Positions 1 through 12,000 of a stretch of DNA of 64,000 nucleotides are shown here, piece after piece. Every line of letters starts with the position of its first letter. Position 1 is the first letter of the stretch. The position numbers were made by a program, and so were the translations under genes. The stretch is from Sycobia sp. Sy_11 (Eukaryota; Arthropoda; Insecta; Hymenoptera; Epichrysomallidae). Location: NCBI GenBank assembly GCA_018907035.1, contig JACCIC010000219.1:434001-498000 (forward strand), written 5' to 3'. The notes under the pieces were generated by a model. That model had not been told where the DNA came from, searched no databases, and saw only the letters and a list, made by a program, of their open reading frames with translations.

Positions 1-239
1 ACTATCCAAAATAAAAGACTTTAGACAACTCTGAAAAGAAATGAGAACTTTAGGTCTCTCAAAGAGTCGTGACACTCCTGCTCTCAAAACCGATTGATAA
101 CCTGAATCAATACTCCTCTGCCATATCGACAGATTCAAGCTCTTCTCCACCATATTCCTGTTCCACACATTAATTTTTCACCAACTCTCCCACTATCCCA
201 TCATTTAGTTTTACTACTGTATCCAAAAGTGATATACAC

Positions 240-1790
240 AAGACTGTCCAACACTTCAAATCACAAGCCAAAGGTACAGATGAATTTCTTAAAGATTTCA
301 TATCAGCAGCACTCCCAGTCATAGACTCTTACATTGCAATTATTTTCAATGAATCCATACAACAAGCTTACTTCCCATCAATATGGCGTAAATTCATAAT
401 ACTACGTATACCAAACATTAAGTCCCCAAAGTCCCCGAGTGACTATCGTTTAATTCATTATTAAATTTCATATCCAAAATCTTTGAAAAAATCATATATA
501 ATCAGTTGACAAAGTTTTGGTCACAAAACAACACATTAAATGAAATGCAAACAGAATTTCGACCTGGCTCTAGTACCGAGACTGCCCTTTTATGGTTCTT
601 GGAACATCTGAAAGAGGGTATTAATAAGAAACTCATCACAATTATGCTACAGTTCCATTTCTCTTAAGCTTTCGACAAAGTCCCTCATCCTATACTTCTA
701 AACAAATTGTCTGCTATTGTTTGTACTCAAGAGGTCATAATGTGGTTCAATTCATATCTCTATGGTAGAGAACAAAGGGTGATCACATCGAATGGAGAGA
801 ATTCGAAATTTATAGGTACCAATATCGACGTTCCACAGGGTTCATCCTCGCACCGGTGTTTTTCTCAATTTACATTAACGACATTTGCTCTTATATACTT
901 TACCCTTTACATTACATTCTCTATGCAGATGACTGTCAGATTTTCATTCAATGTACACTTGAAGAAAGTAGAACTGCAATTCAAAAATTAAGGCATACAG
1001 GCAGTCGCTGTCTCCAATTGCTTCAATCGAAACGGGCTTAAACTTAATACCTCGAAAACAAACACAATAGCCTTTGGATCTCCATATTTCATCAATCTGT
1101 TCAAAAACTCCCTAAAAGAAAATATCTCTGTTAATGACCTCATTATACCATTTCAAGACTCAGTTGTAAGCCTTGGTGTTGAATTAGATAGTAAACTTAC
1201 ATGGAAAAAGTATATACTTAATATCTCAAACAAAATTAATTCCGTTCTCTACCGGCTTTATTTCTTTAGAAAAGCTACAGCTTTCTCCCTCAGAAACAAT
1301 CTTATTCAAGCTCCGGTCTTCACTGTAATAGACTACTGTTCTCTCATTTTCGCTGATATTACCGATGAGCTCGATCTGAGAGTGGAAAGATTATTAAACA
1401 AGGGAATCAATAATAAGGAACAATACATTTATCGCATTTAAAAGGAGTAATCATGTATCTAATCATAAGAATAATCTGCGCTGCTTCAGAGTTTCTACTC
1501 GGAAGGAAATTCAGAGCTGCGTCTCTCCTATACAAATTATTCCAAACGAAACGGCCCATCAACTTATTCAACTACGTTTCTGAATATACTCGCCCTCGCC
1601 CCAGCCCCTTTCGCAATTTCACCTTACTCCAAGCGCGTTCAGTTTCAATCCTTTTATGTCACTTCTGTCTACTTAGGAATTCTCTCCCTCTGTCTGCCCG
1701 AAATCTTCCTACCTTGTCCTCTTTTAAATTGGCCCTATTTAACCACCTATATTATGAGGAAATCTCCACGTAGTATCTTTCATCTCTAAA
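240..1790 (+). mobile_element. Decayed non-LTR retrotransposon (LINE), reverse transcriptase to C-terminus
   Basis: Translation in several broken frames gives the order expected of a LINE reverse transcriptase. There is a finger region near 290-460, a QTEFRPGSSTETALLWF-like stretch at about 547-600, an AFDKV motif near 667, a PQGSS motif near 835 and the catalytic YADD near 918-930 (frame at 856). The C-terminal tail after the palm continues to a stop near 1771. Stop codons and frameshifts interrupt it (for example between the finger and the palm), so it is dead. The 5' part (endonuclease, ORF1) is absent at the window edge or deleted. The short tail is reminiscent of the CR1/Jockey group, but I cannot assign the clade firmly. 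Confidence 0.75.
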
Positions 1791-2630
1791 TACTAATGTA
1801 TCATTCTCTAGAATTAGCCAATCCCTCATTTTTTTTCATCCTAACTACCTGACTGCTTTCCATTATCAGCCCATATTATATCATTGTATTATGAATTTGT
1901 TTATTTTTATTATACAACACTATTGTAATTTATATATCCTCAATGTAAAATAAGCTAAGTTTATTTCTACAAAATGTATATCAAATTTACTCAAAGGAGA
2001 TTATGATGGGTTTGTAAACTAATTTAGTGAAATAAATTTATAACTAGCCATATGAATACAGCTTTCAAGTTGAAAAAATATAATGCATTCTTTCATTCAG
2101 AAGTATCTAAAAATTATTAGATTTATATGTATGTACCAAATTTACATAAGTTTATTCAGAAGGCCTGTATGTAAATATGTAAATATGTTTTGTTCTTTAT
2201 AATACAAATTTCTGCCCGCAGGGATTCCATAAATTGATATATAATAGTATTATCGATGGTTGTCTGTGTGCTTTAAGAAGCTTCTTCGACAGAAGATATG
2301 CATATAACATTAGCCTTTACTTATTAATTAAGGTACAATAAGTCCGATGTTATCGTTAATTTAATAATTTTACAGGCAAAATTTTGAGAAAATCAATCTG
2401 AATTAGGGTTGAATTAGGGTTTGAGACTTGAAGTAAGGTTGACCATAGGTTCATCGATTTCAGAATTCTCGACATATTTTGTGTAAACGAAGTTGAACAA
2501 CATTTACTGCGAATTCTGTCATCAATGATGAAAATTAGATAATAATTTAGTTTAAAATAGTTATCTCGCTGTTTAGACAAAAAAAATTATTACGAAGTAA
2601 AGAAAAAGTTGAGATTAAACATATATACAG
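1791..2630. other. AT-rich intergenic stretch, no gene seen
   Basis: The stretch is AT-rich with short homopolymer runs. Its start may contain the 3' UTR of the preceding LINE. I see no conserved reading frame or element end. Confidence 0.5.
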
Positions 2631-2634
2631 ATAT

Positions 2635-3670
2635 ATTGGGTGTAAAAATTAGTTTCCACCGCTATTTTATAAAGAAATAAGAATTTATTGTAAAAATAGG
2701 TATGAATAATGTCATGCAAAATTGCCCATCACTTTCTACTACATTTGACCATCTTTCGAACAGTAAGTGGATACCCCGTCTAAAGAACTGCTCGTCTTTT
2801 GAGATGATCCAAAAATCAACCCATTTCTTCAATTCCTCGTAAGACGTGAAGTCCTGCTCAGCCAGACCATGAGTCATCGCTCGGAATAGGTGGTAGTTTG
2901 AATGAGCAATGTTTGGTGAATACAGGGCGTAGGGTAGTGCGTCTCAATTCAGTGATTCTAACATTTCCTTTACGATTTTTACAAGATGTGGCCGAGCGAT
3001 GTCATGTTGAAAAATTACTTTATCGTGCCTATTGGTATATTGTGGACGTTTAATCTTCAATGGTCGGCTCAATTGCATCAACTGTTGTTGGTAAAGTTCC
3101 CCGGTGACGATTTGATTGTATTGAAGTAGTTCGTAATAGATTACTCCAAGCTGATCCCATCAAATGCACAGCATAAGCTTCTAGCCATGAATGTTTGGCT
3201 TGGCCATCGAAGTAGAGGCATGCCCGGACTTACCCCAAGATTTCCTATGCTTTAGCTTGTCGTCGTGAATCCATTTTTTGTCTGCCGCCACGATTCCATG
3301 TAGAAATTCTTTGCGATTTTAGTTAATTAAAGTCTCTTAGCTTTATTTCATAAGGAACCCAATTTCCTTGCTTTTGGACCATTCCGAGGGTTTTAAGACG
3401 CTGCGAAATAGCTTGCTGAGTCACTCCTAACTCTTGTACAAGTTCTTCTTGCGTTCGGCATGGATCTTCCTCTAGTAAAGCTTCCAGTTCTGTGTCACCT
3501 ACACTTTAGGCGTTTCATTGCGTGTTTTGTCCTCTACATTAAAATCACTACATTTAAATTTTTGCAATCACTCCCTACAACTTCTCTCACTCAAATTAAC
3601 ATGGCTATATGCTTCTACAAGTAGCCCATGTGCTTCAGCTGCAGATTTCTTTGAAAGAATGAAAGAAGTA
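2635..3670 (-). mobile_element. Degenerate mariner (Tc1/mariner), minus strand
   Basis: Reading the minus strand, the N-terminal helix-turn-helix side lies at about 3560-3650 (an AEAHGLLVEAYSHVNLSE-like frame). The linker and catalytic domain run leftwards and the C-terminus lies at 2720-2877, where MTHGLAEQDF, KKWVDFWI and VVESDGQF are the typical mariner ending. Multiple stops and frameshifts make it inactive. The C-terminus resembles the much better preserved copy at 62.6-63.8 kb, so the two may be related subfamilies. A possible left terminal repeat starts near 2638, but I could not match a right one. Confidence 0.8.
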
Positions 3671-3877
3671 AAGTGCTGTAGAAAAATATTTTGATATTAT
3701 CAACAACAATATTAACAATTAATTCAATCCTTGTCTAAAACTTAATCATATGCTTACGTTCATTATTTTACGATTTAATTAATTTAAATTCATTCTATTA
3801 AGTATTATAGTTTAGAATAGTAAAGTACGAATTAAATTTATACTGTAATTATTTTAAATTACATAAATTGTAATATA

Positions 3878-5168
3878 CGAGTTGGGTTCAAATATTAAGG
3901 TGACTTTTTGGTTTTCTCAAAAAATATTTATTTACTAATCAATACTTATATTGACTCCTCAAAGTAACCTCCCTCAGATATAAGACTTGGGTCAACAGTG
4001 TTTCCAATCATCGAAGCACTTCTGATAATCATTTTTTGGTATAGCCTTGAGTTCCTTTAGCAATGCAGTTTTTATCTCCTCAATTGATGTCTTTTCTTAT
4101 CTCCAAGTTGACGTCCTTTCATGGGTTTTTTCATTAAAAAAAATCACTAAGTATCAAATCTGATGAATATGGAGACTGAAACATGACTGTAATTTTTTAC
4201 CAAAAATTCGCTCACAATCAATGATAAGTGAGCAGGTGCGTTATCGTGATGTAAAATTCACGAATGGTTTTTCCAAAGCTCCGGAGGTTTTTACGTATCA
4301 CCTCTCGCAAACGGCGCATAACTTCAAGATTGTACCCCTTATTGAGCGTACGATCTTGTGGTAAGAATTCTTGATGCACCACGCCACGGTAATCAAAGAA
4401 GACAATGAGCAAAACCTTGATATTTGATCGAACTTGGCGTGCTTTCTTCGATCTTGGTACTTCTGCGCTCATCCATTGGGACAATGGGGGTTTAGTTTCG
4501 ATGTCATAACCATAAACCCACGTCATAACCCACGTCATCACAAGTTATAACCCTTTTGAGGAAATAAGCATCATTATTGACTTCAATCAACATCTCCTGA
4601 GCTATGGTCTTGCGACGATTCTTTTGATGAAAATTAAACAGTTTTCGAATAATTATTGACGAAAAACGTCTCATGCCTAAAACATCCGAAAAAGTAGCAT
4701 GGTATGAGCTAACCATTACTCGACGTCTGCACCAACTTCTCTGATATTACCAACTTCTGTAATTCGACGATTTTTCACACAATATATTTTACTGGTTGAA
4801 CGTTTTCGTCTGTCGTTGACGTGCAAGTATATCCAGGATGAAATTCTCTCGGCCTTATTCGAAGAGCTTGTACCACTTATACACATTCTTTTTACCCAAA
4901 GTGGACTCACCGTATGCAATTGTCAACATTTCAAGAGTTTTAGAAAACTGTATTCCATTTTTAACATAAAATTTAATGCAAATTGTTTGCTCGATTTTTT
5001 GATAAAAGGAAATCGCCCAGCACAGGGTACACTTATAACTTTGTATGCCTATCACAAACAAACAAATAATGCTCTAGAGCTAAAGCCGTAAATATATGTT
5101 CGATACATATGTACCATCTCAAAATAAAAAAAAATCGATAAGTGACCTTATTATTTGAACACACCTTG
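3878..5168 (-). mobile_element. Full-length but inactivated mariner with terminal inverted repeats
   Basis: The left end (3878 onward, CGAGTTGGGTTCAAATATTA) and the reverse complement of the right end (CAAGGTGTGTTCAAATAATA, ending at 5168) form imperfect inverted repeats flanked by TA at 3876-3877 and 5169-5170, the mariner target duplication. The length of about 1.29 kb is typical. The transposase runs on the minus strand: N-terminus at 4855-5061 (QFSKTLEMLTIAYGESTLGK), a middle part at 4504-4716, and the catalytic part at 4218-4541 with DYRGVVHQEFLPQ and EVMRRLREVIRKN. Frameshifts separate these blocks and the first catalytic Asp region (VITCDDVGYDV) is corrupted. A second copy of the same terminal repeat is at 33.66 kb. 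Confidence 0.88.
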
Positions 5169-5170
5169 TA

Positions 5171-5820
5171 TTATTTAGATAAAATAAAACTATAAATAAA
5201 CATAATATTCTGATAAACAATTATAATATTATAAGAAAAGTAATTATAGAAAAACTTAATGTTAACTTATTGATAACAATAATTGTGATAAGTATTTTAT
5301 ATGTATGTTATAAGTTTACCAATTATTGCTGTCGATCATTACAGTATTTTATTCGAGTTGATATTAAACATTGTAAAACATTATTTTAAGAACTTTGATT
5401 ACTATAACGTTAAAAGACATTAAATTTATTATAATAATTATTAATTTAATCCTTATTCAAATCAGTATTACTAACAATAGTTATTATTACATTATAATAA
5501 GGAATATTAAAAGTAAAAATATAATAAGGAACTAATAAATAAATAATGAAAATTACATGCTTGTTGCGCAAATAAATTGAACGAATAATATATCTCGGTC
5601 GGAAAATCGAAGACGTAAGAGAGGCCTTCTGTATCAGTATCAGATGCACCACGCCTAAATAGTCTAAATCGCATTGATGCGTGCGCAATAAAACTTCATA
5701 AATGCAAGATGTGGGAGAAAGCAGAGGGCAGATTATAAAGTGTCCCGAATTTTGTCTACAGCAGACTTTTATGGAATTCAAATCGCAATTCTCGTTACAA
5801 GCTGCACAATGAATCTAGGA
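5171..5820. other. AT-rich stretch, nothing recognised
   Basis: The DNA is very AT-rich up to about 5560. A short, less AT-rich part follows before the CT microsatellite. A 111-codon open frame on the minus strand (5446-5781) has no recognisable motif and an AT-driven composition; I do not treat it as a gene. Confidence 0.45.
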
Positions 5821-5871
<51 letters not shown>

Positions 5872-5958
5872 GGCCTATGAAGGACCACGAGTCCTTAGGC
5901 TCTAATAAATACAATTCTAAATTCTAAAATTCTCTCTCTCTCTCTTTCTCTCTCATCC
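5821..5958. repeat. (CT)n microsatellite in two blocks
   Basis: A long CT run at about 5821-5868 and a second, interrupted CT block at about 5932-5955 are separated by unique sequence. Confidence 0.95.
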
Positions 5959-6450
5959 TTCCCCTGCACATCCCAGTAAGTCCCCTGTCAGTAGCTAAAG
6001 ATAAAAATAAATATCATAATTAAAAATAATTTGACCGTTGAAATTACTGTATTATCGGCGTAGTGTCTGTATGTTTGCGTGCGGTCTCGCCATCGCGCCT
6101 TCCGGGCGCTAAGCTCGTCTACGCGTGGCTTCGTGATCACTATCGTTCCAATCTCCCATTAGAGTAGTTGTGCACACACCTCATAATTAAATAAAACCTT
6201 CTATATTTTCTAAATATTGTTTGAATATTAGTTTATTGTATCATAGGTTATGTACCCTACCTAAATGCTTGGAACAACTTATCGGCCCAGGCTTCGGTCT
6301 TTGAGTTTAGTTTTTAGATTAATATAGTAGTCGGAAAATTAGCTGTATAAATTGCTTTATTATAAGAAAGAAAAGAAATAAAAATAATGGGGTCTTTAAT
6401 GAGTACGTGTGATTTCTGTCAAAAGATGGCGTCATCAGGGGAACCCAGGC
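5959..6450. other. Unassigned spacer
   Basis: Mixed composition with no coding motif. A GC-richer patch at about 6060-6170 stands out from its surroundings but is not recognised. Confidence 0.4.
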
Positions 6451-6544
6451 AGAAATGTCAGAGCTCATGTATTATATTTCTAGTTGTGCATTTATCAACA
6501 ACTCTTCAGGAGTATATTTGACCATTTCTTTTGGTGTCATGTAT

Positions 6545-7145
6545 TTTATCGAGAAAATTGTGGCAAATGTGCAACAAAATAAACGTCATTTGAAGCAAGG
6601 GCTAGTTCTAATCTTAAATATGAGGAAAAGTGCGGATGTAGCCTATCGTCTTCTTTCGGAGACTTATGGGGTGGAAGCATTGATGAATCGACATGCCAAG
6701 ATTGGTTAAAACGGTTCAAAAGTGGTGAAATTTTTTAAATTGAGTACAGGGATTGATCCGAAAAGCCAACATGTTTTAAAGACGAGGAATTAGATGCTTT
6801 GCTCGATAAGGATCCCTGTGAGACTCATGACGAACTTGCGGCATCATTAGGCTTCACGCAACCAGCCGTTTCCCTTCGCAAAAGCATTAGGTTTCATTCA
6901 AAAGGTTGCTAACTTTGATATGCGAAATGTTGCTGAAGTGGTATAAAATATATCATTTTTGTATTGTATTGTCACTGGTGATGAAAAATGGATTTATTAT
7001 AATAACCTGAAACTCAGAAAATGGTATATAAAGCCCGGAGAGCCCGCTCAACCAACGCCGAAACGAAATATGCGTGTAAATAAGGTCATGCTATGTATAT
7101 GATGGAATCAAAAGAGTGTCATACGTAGGTTACTATTTATCTTTT
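6545..7145 (+). mobile_element. Mariner transposase relic, N-terminal half, plus strand
   Basis: The plus-strand frames show the helix-turn-helix segment (NMRKSADVAYRLLSETYGVEA, about 6625-6680), a KSGEI-like linker, the second helix-turn-helix (about 6790-6890, around LDKDPCETHDELAAS) and the first catalytic block TGDEKWI at about 6975-6996. A CIWW-type block follows (about 7096). The frame is shifted and stopped several times. The catalytic second and third Asp blocks are missing: the reading stops at about 7140, where another mariner in the opposite orientation begins. Confidence 0.82.
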
Positions 7146-7735
7146 AAGCCTAATAATAAAAAGTCAGTAATTTTTTATTGAAAATGGCTTTATTGTTTTT
7201 CGAAGTATACTCCATGATGATCAATACAGTTTTGCATGTGCTCGAACCAATTTTCGTGAAAATTTTTTCACTCCCACTCAGATACCTCCAAAAAATGATT
7301 TTTGAATATATCAATGGATTCTCCTGGTGGAAAACCGCTGACCACGCAATGTGATGTGTGAGAGCTCGCATTATCATGATGAAGAATGATCGTTCGTTTT
7401 TGGTTGTTTTTCATTATTTCACAAAGCACTTCTGGCAAACAAATGATTATGTACCATTCAGAATTCACCGCAAAGATAGTGCAATAGTGTATCGATTCAT
7501 CGCACCTTTCGGTTAAATTATCTGGCATATGTTTTCCGTCTTTATGAATCTTTTCCATCGTATATAAACGTTTGCCAACTGCTCGAAATATTACAAATAC
7601 AACAGTCCATAAACTGCAGGTATATTAAAACGACTGATTCAAAAAATAATTTTTTTTGTTGTAATCAATAAAATTGAAATTAATTTTAGTCGTAGTTCGC
7701 GCAAACCTATGCAACGACCCCGCACTTAAAAGCTT
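7146..7735 (-). mobile_element. Mariner transposase relic, C-terminal half, minus strand
   Basis: On the minus strand the frames at 7268-7558 and 7150-7377 contain LPEVLCEIMKNNQKRTIILH followed by HDNASSHTS (second catalytic Asp block) and a C-terminal FKNHFLEVSEWE segment. A frame change follows the HDN block, and the third catalytic Asp region is reduced by deletion. The sequence differs from the plus-strand mariner just upstream, so this is a separate subfamily and not the second half of the same copy. Confidence 0.78.
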
Positions 7736-9285
7736 TTCATATACCTGGATAGATCAATATAATTAAAACTTTTTGAAATATGTCTAATTTAAATGTCATA
7801 TATAAATTATATTTTTATAGTTTTATTTTAAATCTAAATTGAGACAATAATCTGTGCTGATGCAGTACAGAGGCTAAAATAGGTTGGCTCTATGAAAGAC
7901 GAAATATACCTTCTCCAATTTTATTTTAAAGCAGTAACCAGTGATAGCAACATCTGACTAGTAAATTCACTTTTCATATCTGGTTTCCCCTTCCTCTTCC
8001 TAGCATTTTTAAAATGGAAGGAATGCACTTTCTGTTCTACAAACATATAAGATTTGTTAAAGTTTTTAGTTTTCTGTTTTTTTGCCTTCTGAGTGAAACA
8101 CTTTCATTATTTGTTGCTTGTTTCATATAAATTTAGATTTATATGTATGTAAGTGTCGGTCGGCTATAGTTTTCCTGAGGTAGTACGTGGATATGAATTT
8201 TTGTAAGTCAATATGCAATTATTTTGAGCTTCGACTATTCATAAAAAATGCGTACGGAGGAGATAGCTCCGAAAGGTGGGGGCGACGGTGGGGACAATAG
8301 GCGTTCCATGCGCACAGCATCATTATCGTAGGCAAAGTTGTCGATAGGCTTCCATGGATGCATTAATATCTAAAACTCAGCGCATTCTCCTTCTTATTAT
8401 TTTCTTTTATAGATTAATATTAATTATATGCATTTGCATAGCAATAATCGCTAGCATTATAAATTGTACGAACGCGTTATTAATATTTTCACTATAATTT
8501 TCGTGAATATAATTAAATAAATTAAATTCATCAGGTGGGGATTTTATGCCTTTGTGCTTTTCCTCAACATTACGAGCCAATAAATTTACATTTTGCCTCA
8601 ATAGTATTCTTTTCATTTATTTTACTTAATCTACTGCTTCTTGTACCTTATCTTCAACATGGAGAGGATCCTCTTAAGAGGAAATCTCCTAATATATTGT
8701 ACCAATGGCGAGAATTACATCTACTGAACGTAAAGTGCAACTTTGTCGCGGAATTTCAAAATTTATCCACGTATTGAGTGAAGAAGACATTCGTTTTTGG
8801 TTATCTATTGTTCATGTGTACATAAAGGAAGTGAGTGAAAAAATGGTAGAATCAAATTTTTCGCAACGAGAAAAGTAAAAGTGTTTCACTTATTTAGTTC
8901 ACCTTTCATGTATTCAAGCATATCACCTATATATAGTCACCTGTAACGCTCCGTCTCCACTTTGCTTTAGATTCATTTTGTTTGCGGTATTTTAAGTTTA
9001 TATCAGGGTTCGATGGAAGAAGGAAGAACGTATCGGGACTGGTAGTCGGAAATTTAGGTGAATAACTCTGAACTCGGTTTTTAAATTATGACAAAAATAA
9101 TTATTGGTATTAAATTCGTATTAAATTGGTATTAAATTGATATCAAATGAATTTATTGGTATTAAATAGTTTACAACTCATGTTGATATCAAAGAGCCTC
9201 TTCTTACACACCTGTAAAAGATTTAGGAAAAAGGTTATGGCTAAACTTTAAAGAGTATTAGTATGTGCATAAGCAGCAAAAAGTA
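7736..9285. other. AT-rich stretch, nothing firmly recognised
   Basis: Short open frames at 8407-8616 (minus) and 8535-8777 (plus) overlap each other and show no family motif. The patch near 8260-8350 is less AT-rich. A small tandem repeat (next entry) lies at the end. Confidence 0.4.
9103..9170. repeat. Short imperfect tandem repeat, unit about 12 bp
   Basis: Several copies of a TTGGTATTAAAT-like unit occur in a row, with degenerate members in between. Confidence 0.75.
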
Positions 9286-9289
9286 TTTT

Positions 9290-12000
9290 CCACAAAAATT
9301 TTACACTTGTGACTGTTTGGAATAGTGATAATCAATGTTTCAAACACACTATGCTTTCAGAATTATATCTTGATGTAATTATTCCTCAAAGGATTCAGAA
9401 TTACCATCTGCAAAATAATGAATTGTACTTTGATGATATGAAATTTGCAATAAAACTGAAGTATCTCTCAAAATTTGAAAGATTAAAAATTATTTTCGTA
9501 AACGTATATATACCTTAAAAGTTTGGACGGAAATCTGAGGTTTCACCTTGTCACATCACATCTTATAAGAAGGGGAAATATGTGAATCTCCTCCTCAAGA
9601 TTATTTAAGATTATTCCATTGATCAATACGAAGCAATAATATTTATGATGATAATGTTTAATGAAATACCATTATGTATGGCTCAAAAGTTTGCCCAGAC
9701 TTTTTAAATAATAATTGAATAAATCAAATATGAAATCGTTTCATTATGAAAGGTGTCTATCAATTTTTTCTAGTAAAGGCAAATTGAAAAATCATGCCTA
9801 CTGTTGCAAAAATATAAGTGATTATAGAATAAATTTAGAATTCGAATAACGAATAATATTCTCAAATTTAAAGAATATAAAAAGAACGAGAAATTGACTT
9901 TTTTAATTTATGCAGATTTGGAATGTTTATTACAACTCGCTGGAAACTAAAATGCTTTTCAGCTTCATGAAGCATACAGCAGGCTATTATATGCTTTATT
10001 TAAAATGCAGTTGTAATGATAAATTACAGACTTACTAATCATCAACACAAAAAATTGAGAAGAGGAGACGCTTGCGCAAATCTTGAAAAATTATAATATC
10101 TATGGTTGACACATTTGCTGAAAATTATTTCAAAACCATCAACTGTCATTACCAGATTATTGTCATATTACAGGACGATATGTTTTTTTTAAATTATTTT
10201 ATAATTTACTTAAGTTTGCAGATTTAAAGAAAAAAATTAGTTTTTGCTCTATTTTTCCAATTTCAGAGTGGCTTACAATTTATGTAATTAGAATTATAAT
10301 GACTGGTTATTCATTTCGTCATCATATGTTTATTCGTAATTTTTCATATATTTTAAAAGGATTGTTACTTGTTCATTGATCACAGCTCGAGTTTCTCTTA
10401 TGACTTAAAACAATGAAAAATACATTTGACAAAATGTATGCAAGACTGCGATATAAGCTATAGATTTCTAAATTCAAGGTGACTTTTATCATCCTATTTA
10501 AAATAATTGCATCTTATTTAGAAAATGTACCTCTAGCTATAAAATAATTTAAATTGAACGGATTTTCAAATACAAATATGTATTTTATTAGGGGAAAAGG
10601 TACATTTTCATATGATTTGTAGATGGATTAAACAAATAATCTTGCACAAAATTGCCAGAGAAAATTGAATTTGATAATCAGTTAAGGTATTCGTGCATTA
10701 CTAACGAAGACTACAAGCATGGTGTTCAAGTATGGGATAGATCCACTATCAGAACATTAAGAGAATATTCTGAGAAACCAATATTCTTTTTCTGTCTGAA
10801 TTTTCCGAAAGTTTTCAGAAGACATCTATTAACACAGATAGCTTATCTGCTGCTTACTTTTACACTACTACAGGATTGACATTGGCAGCAGTTTTTAAAC
10901 TGACCAAAAATGAATTGGAGCTTCTGACAGACTTTGATTTGTTATTTATTGAATCAGGCGTTCAAAGTGGAATAAGCAAGTGCTATAATCGATATGGGAA
11001 GACATACAAACCATACCGATCACTTAAGCAGACCTTGGATAATGGTATTCGGATAAAAAAGATTCATCGAATTTTGCGTTTTGAGCAATAACTTTCGCAT
11101 ATACCATATATTCATTTTAATACCGAAACGATGAAAGGGCCAAAGAATCAGTTGGAAAAACTAGCGTAGATGGACCATAAGTGAATAAGTACACATGTCG
11201 ATATGGAGCAGAAGCACACACAGCTTTCCCAAATTTTTATAGCTGTGCAATTTTTGATGAAATTTCGTTTGGTATTTAGCTCCAAAAGAAAAGGGCGACA
11301 ATTAGAAAAACAATATACGTTTGGCTTTGTGTCCTGTTTCTATCAAGTACACTAGTTTATAATTTTCACTACTGTTACGTTAAAAAGCGAGTGGGAGAAA
11401 ACCGTAAACTTCTACATACTGACACCCACAGTTTAATAAATGAAGTGGTAAGATAAGATATTGATATCTATAAAATGATCAAAGAAGATATTCGTTGATT
11501 TGACACTTTTGTTATACTGAGAATAATTAGTACGCTATATCTATATTAAATAATAAAATACCTGGATTAATGAAAGATGAATGCAATCGAAAAATTATGT
11601 TAGATTTTATAGGTTTGCAGAGCAAAAGGTGCAGCATTTTAGTGGAATAGAGGAGAAATAGTAACAAAAGGAATAAAATCAACCGTTCTAATGAAATCCA
11701 TTACATTTGAAGGTTATTGAAAATATCTTAAAGACCTGTCATCATTCGCCATGCGCAGTGTAATATTTTTTCTAAGTAACATATAGTATGTACTGGAAAA
11801 CAACAAAAAATGCTTTAAGTCTGTATGACGCTAAAAGATTCATATTGGTAAATAGTATAAATTCTTTGCCAGGGGAATACTATACAGTTATAGATGAGCG
11901 GCTGACACAATCTGCATTCGAAATAAGGAAATTTTAGACGAAGAAGACTCAAAAATCGCAAGAAATAAATTTGACTTATATATTTGAATACATACTTAGA
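9290..12000 (+). pseudogene. Polinton/Maverick-type protein-primed DNA polymerase B (dead copy)
   Basis: Plus-strand frames line up, in order, with the B-family polymerase of Polintons and related virus-like elements. The N-terminal region is at 9309-9535 (MTVWNSDNQCFKHTMLSELY). An exonuclease-I-type D-x-E motif sits in IYADLECLL at 9906-9932. A DYCHITGRY segment lies near 10150, and the blocks at 10660-10740 (LRYSCITNEDYKHGVQVW) and 10875-11091 (LTLAAVFKLTKNELELLTDF, then RYGKTYKPYRS) follow. A palm motif corresponding to D-T-D reads D-T-H at 11421-11429, and a C-terminal block ends near 11900 (LYDAKRFILVN). The exonuclease and polymerase blocks are separated by many stops and frameshifts, so it cannot be functional. 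In the family the enzyme replicates the element using a terminal protein as primer. Virion-type genes lie on the same strand at 16.8-19.6 kb. Confidence 0.8.

Noticed and set aside
5821..5958. CT repeats as a possible regulatory GAGA-factor site
   Set aside because: Microsatellites of this kind occur several times in the window beside element ends; no promoter or gene is near.
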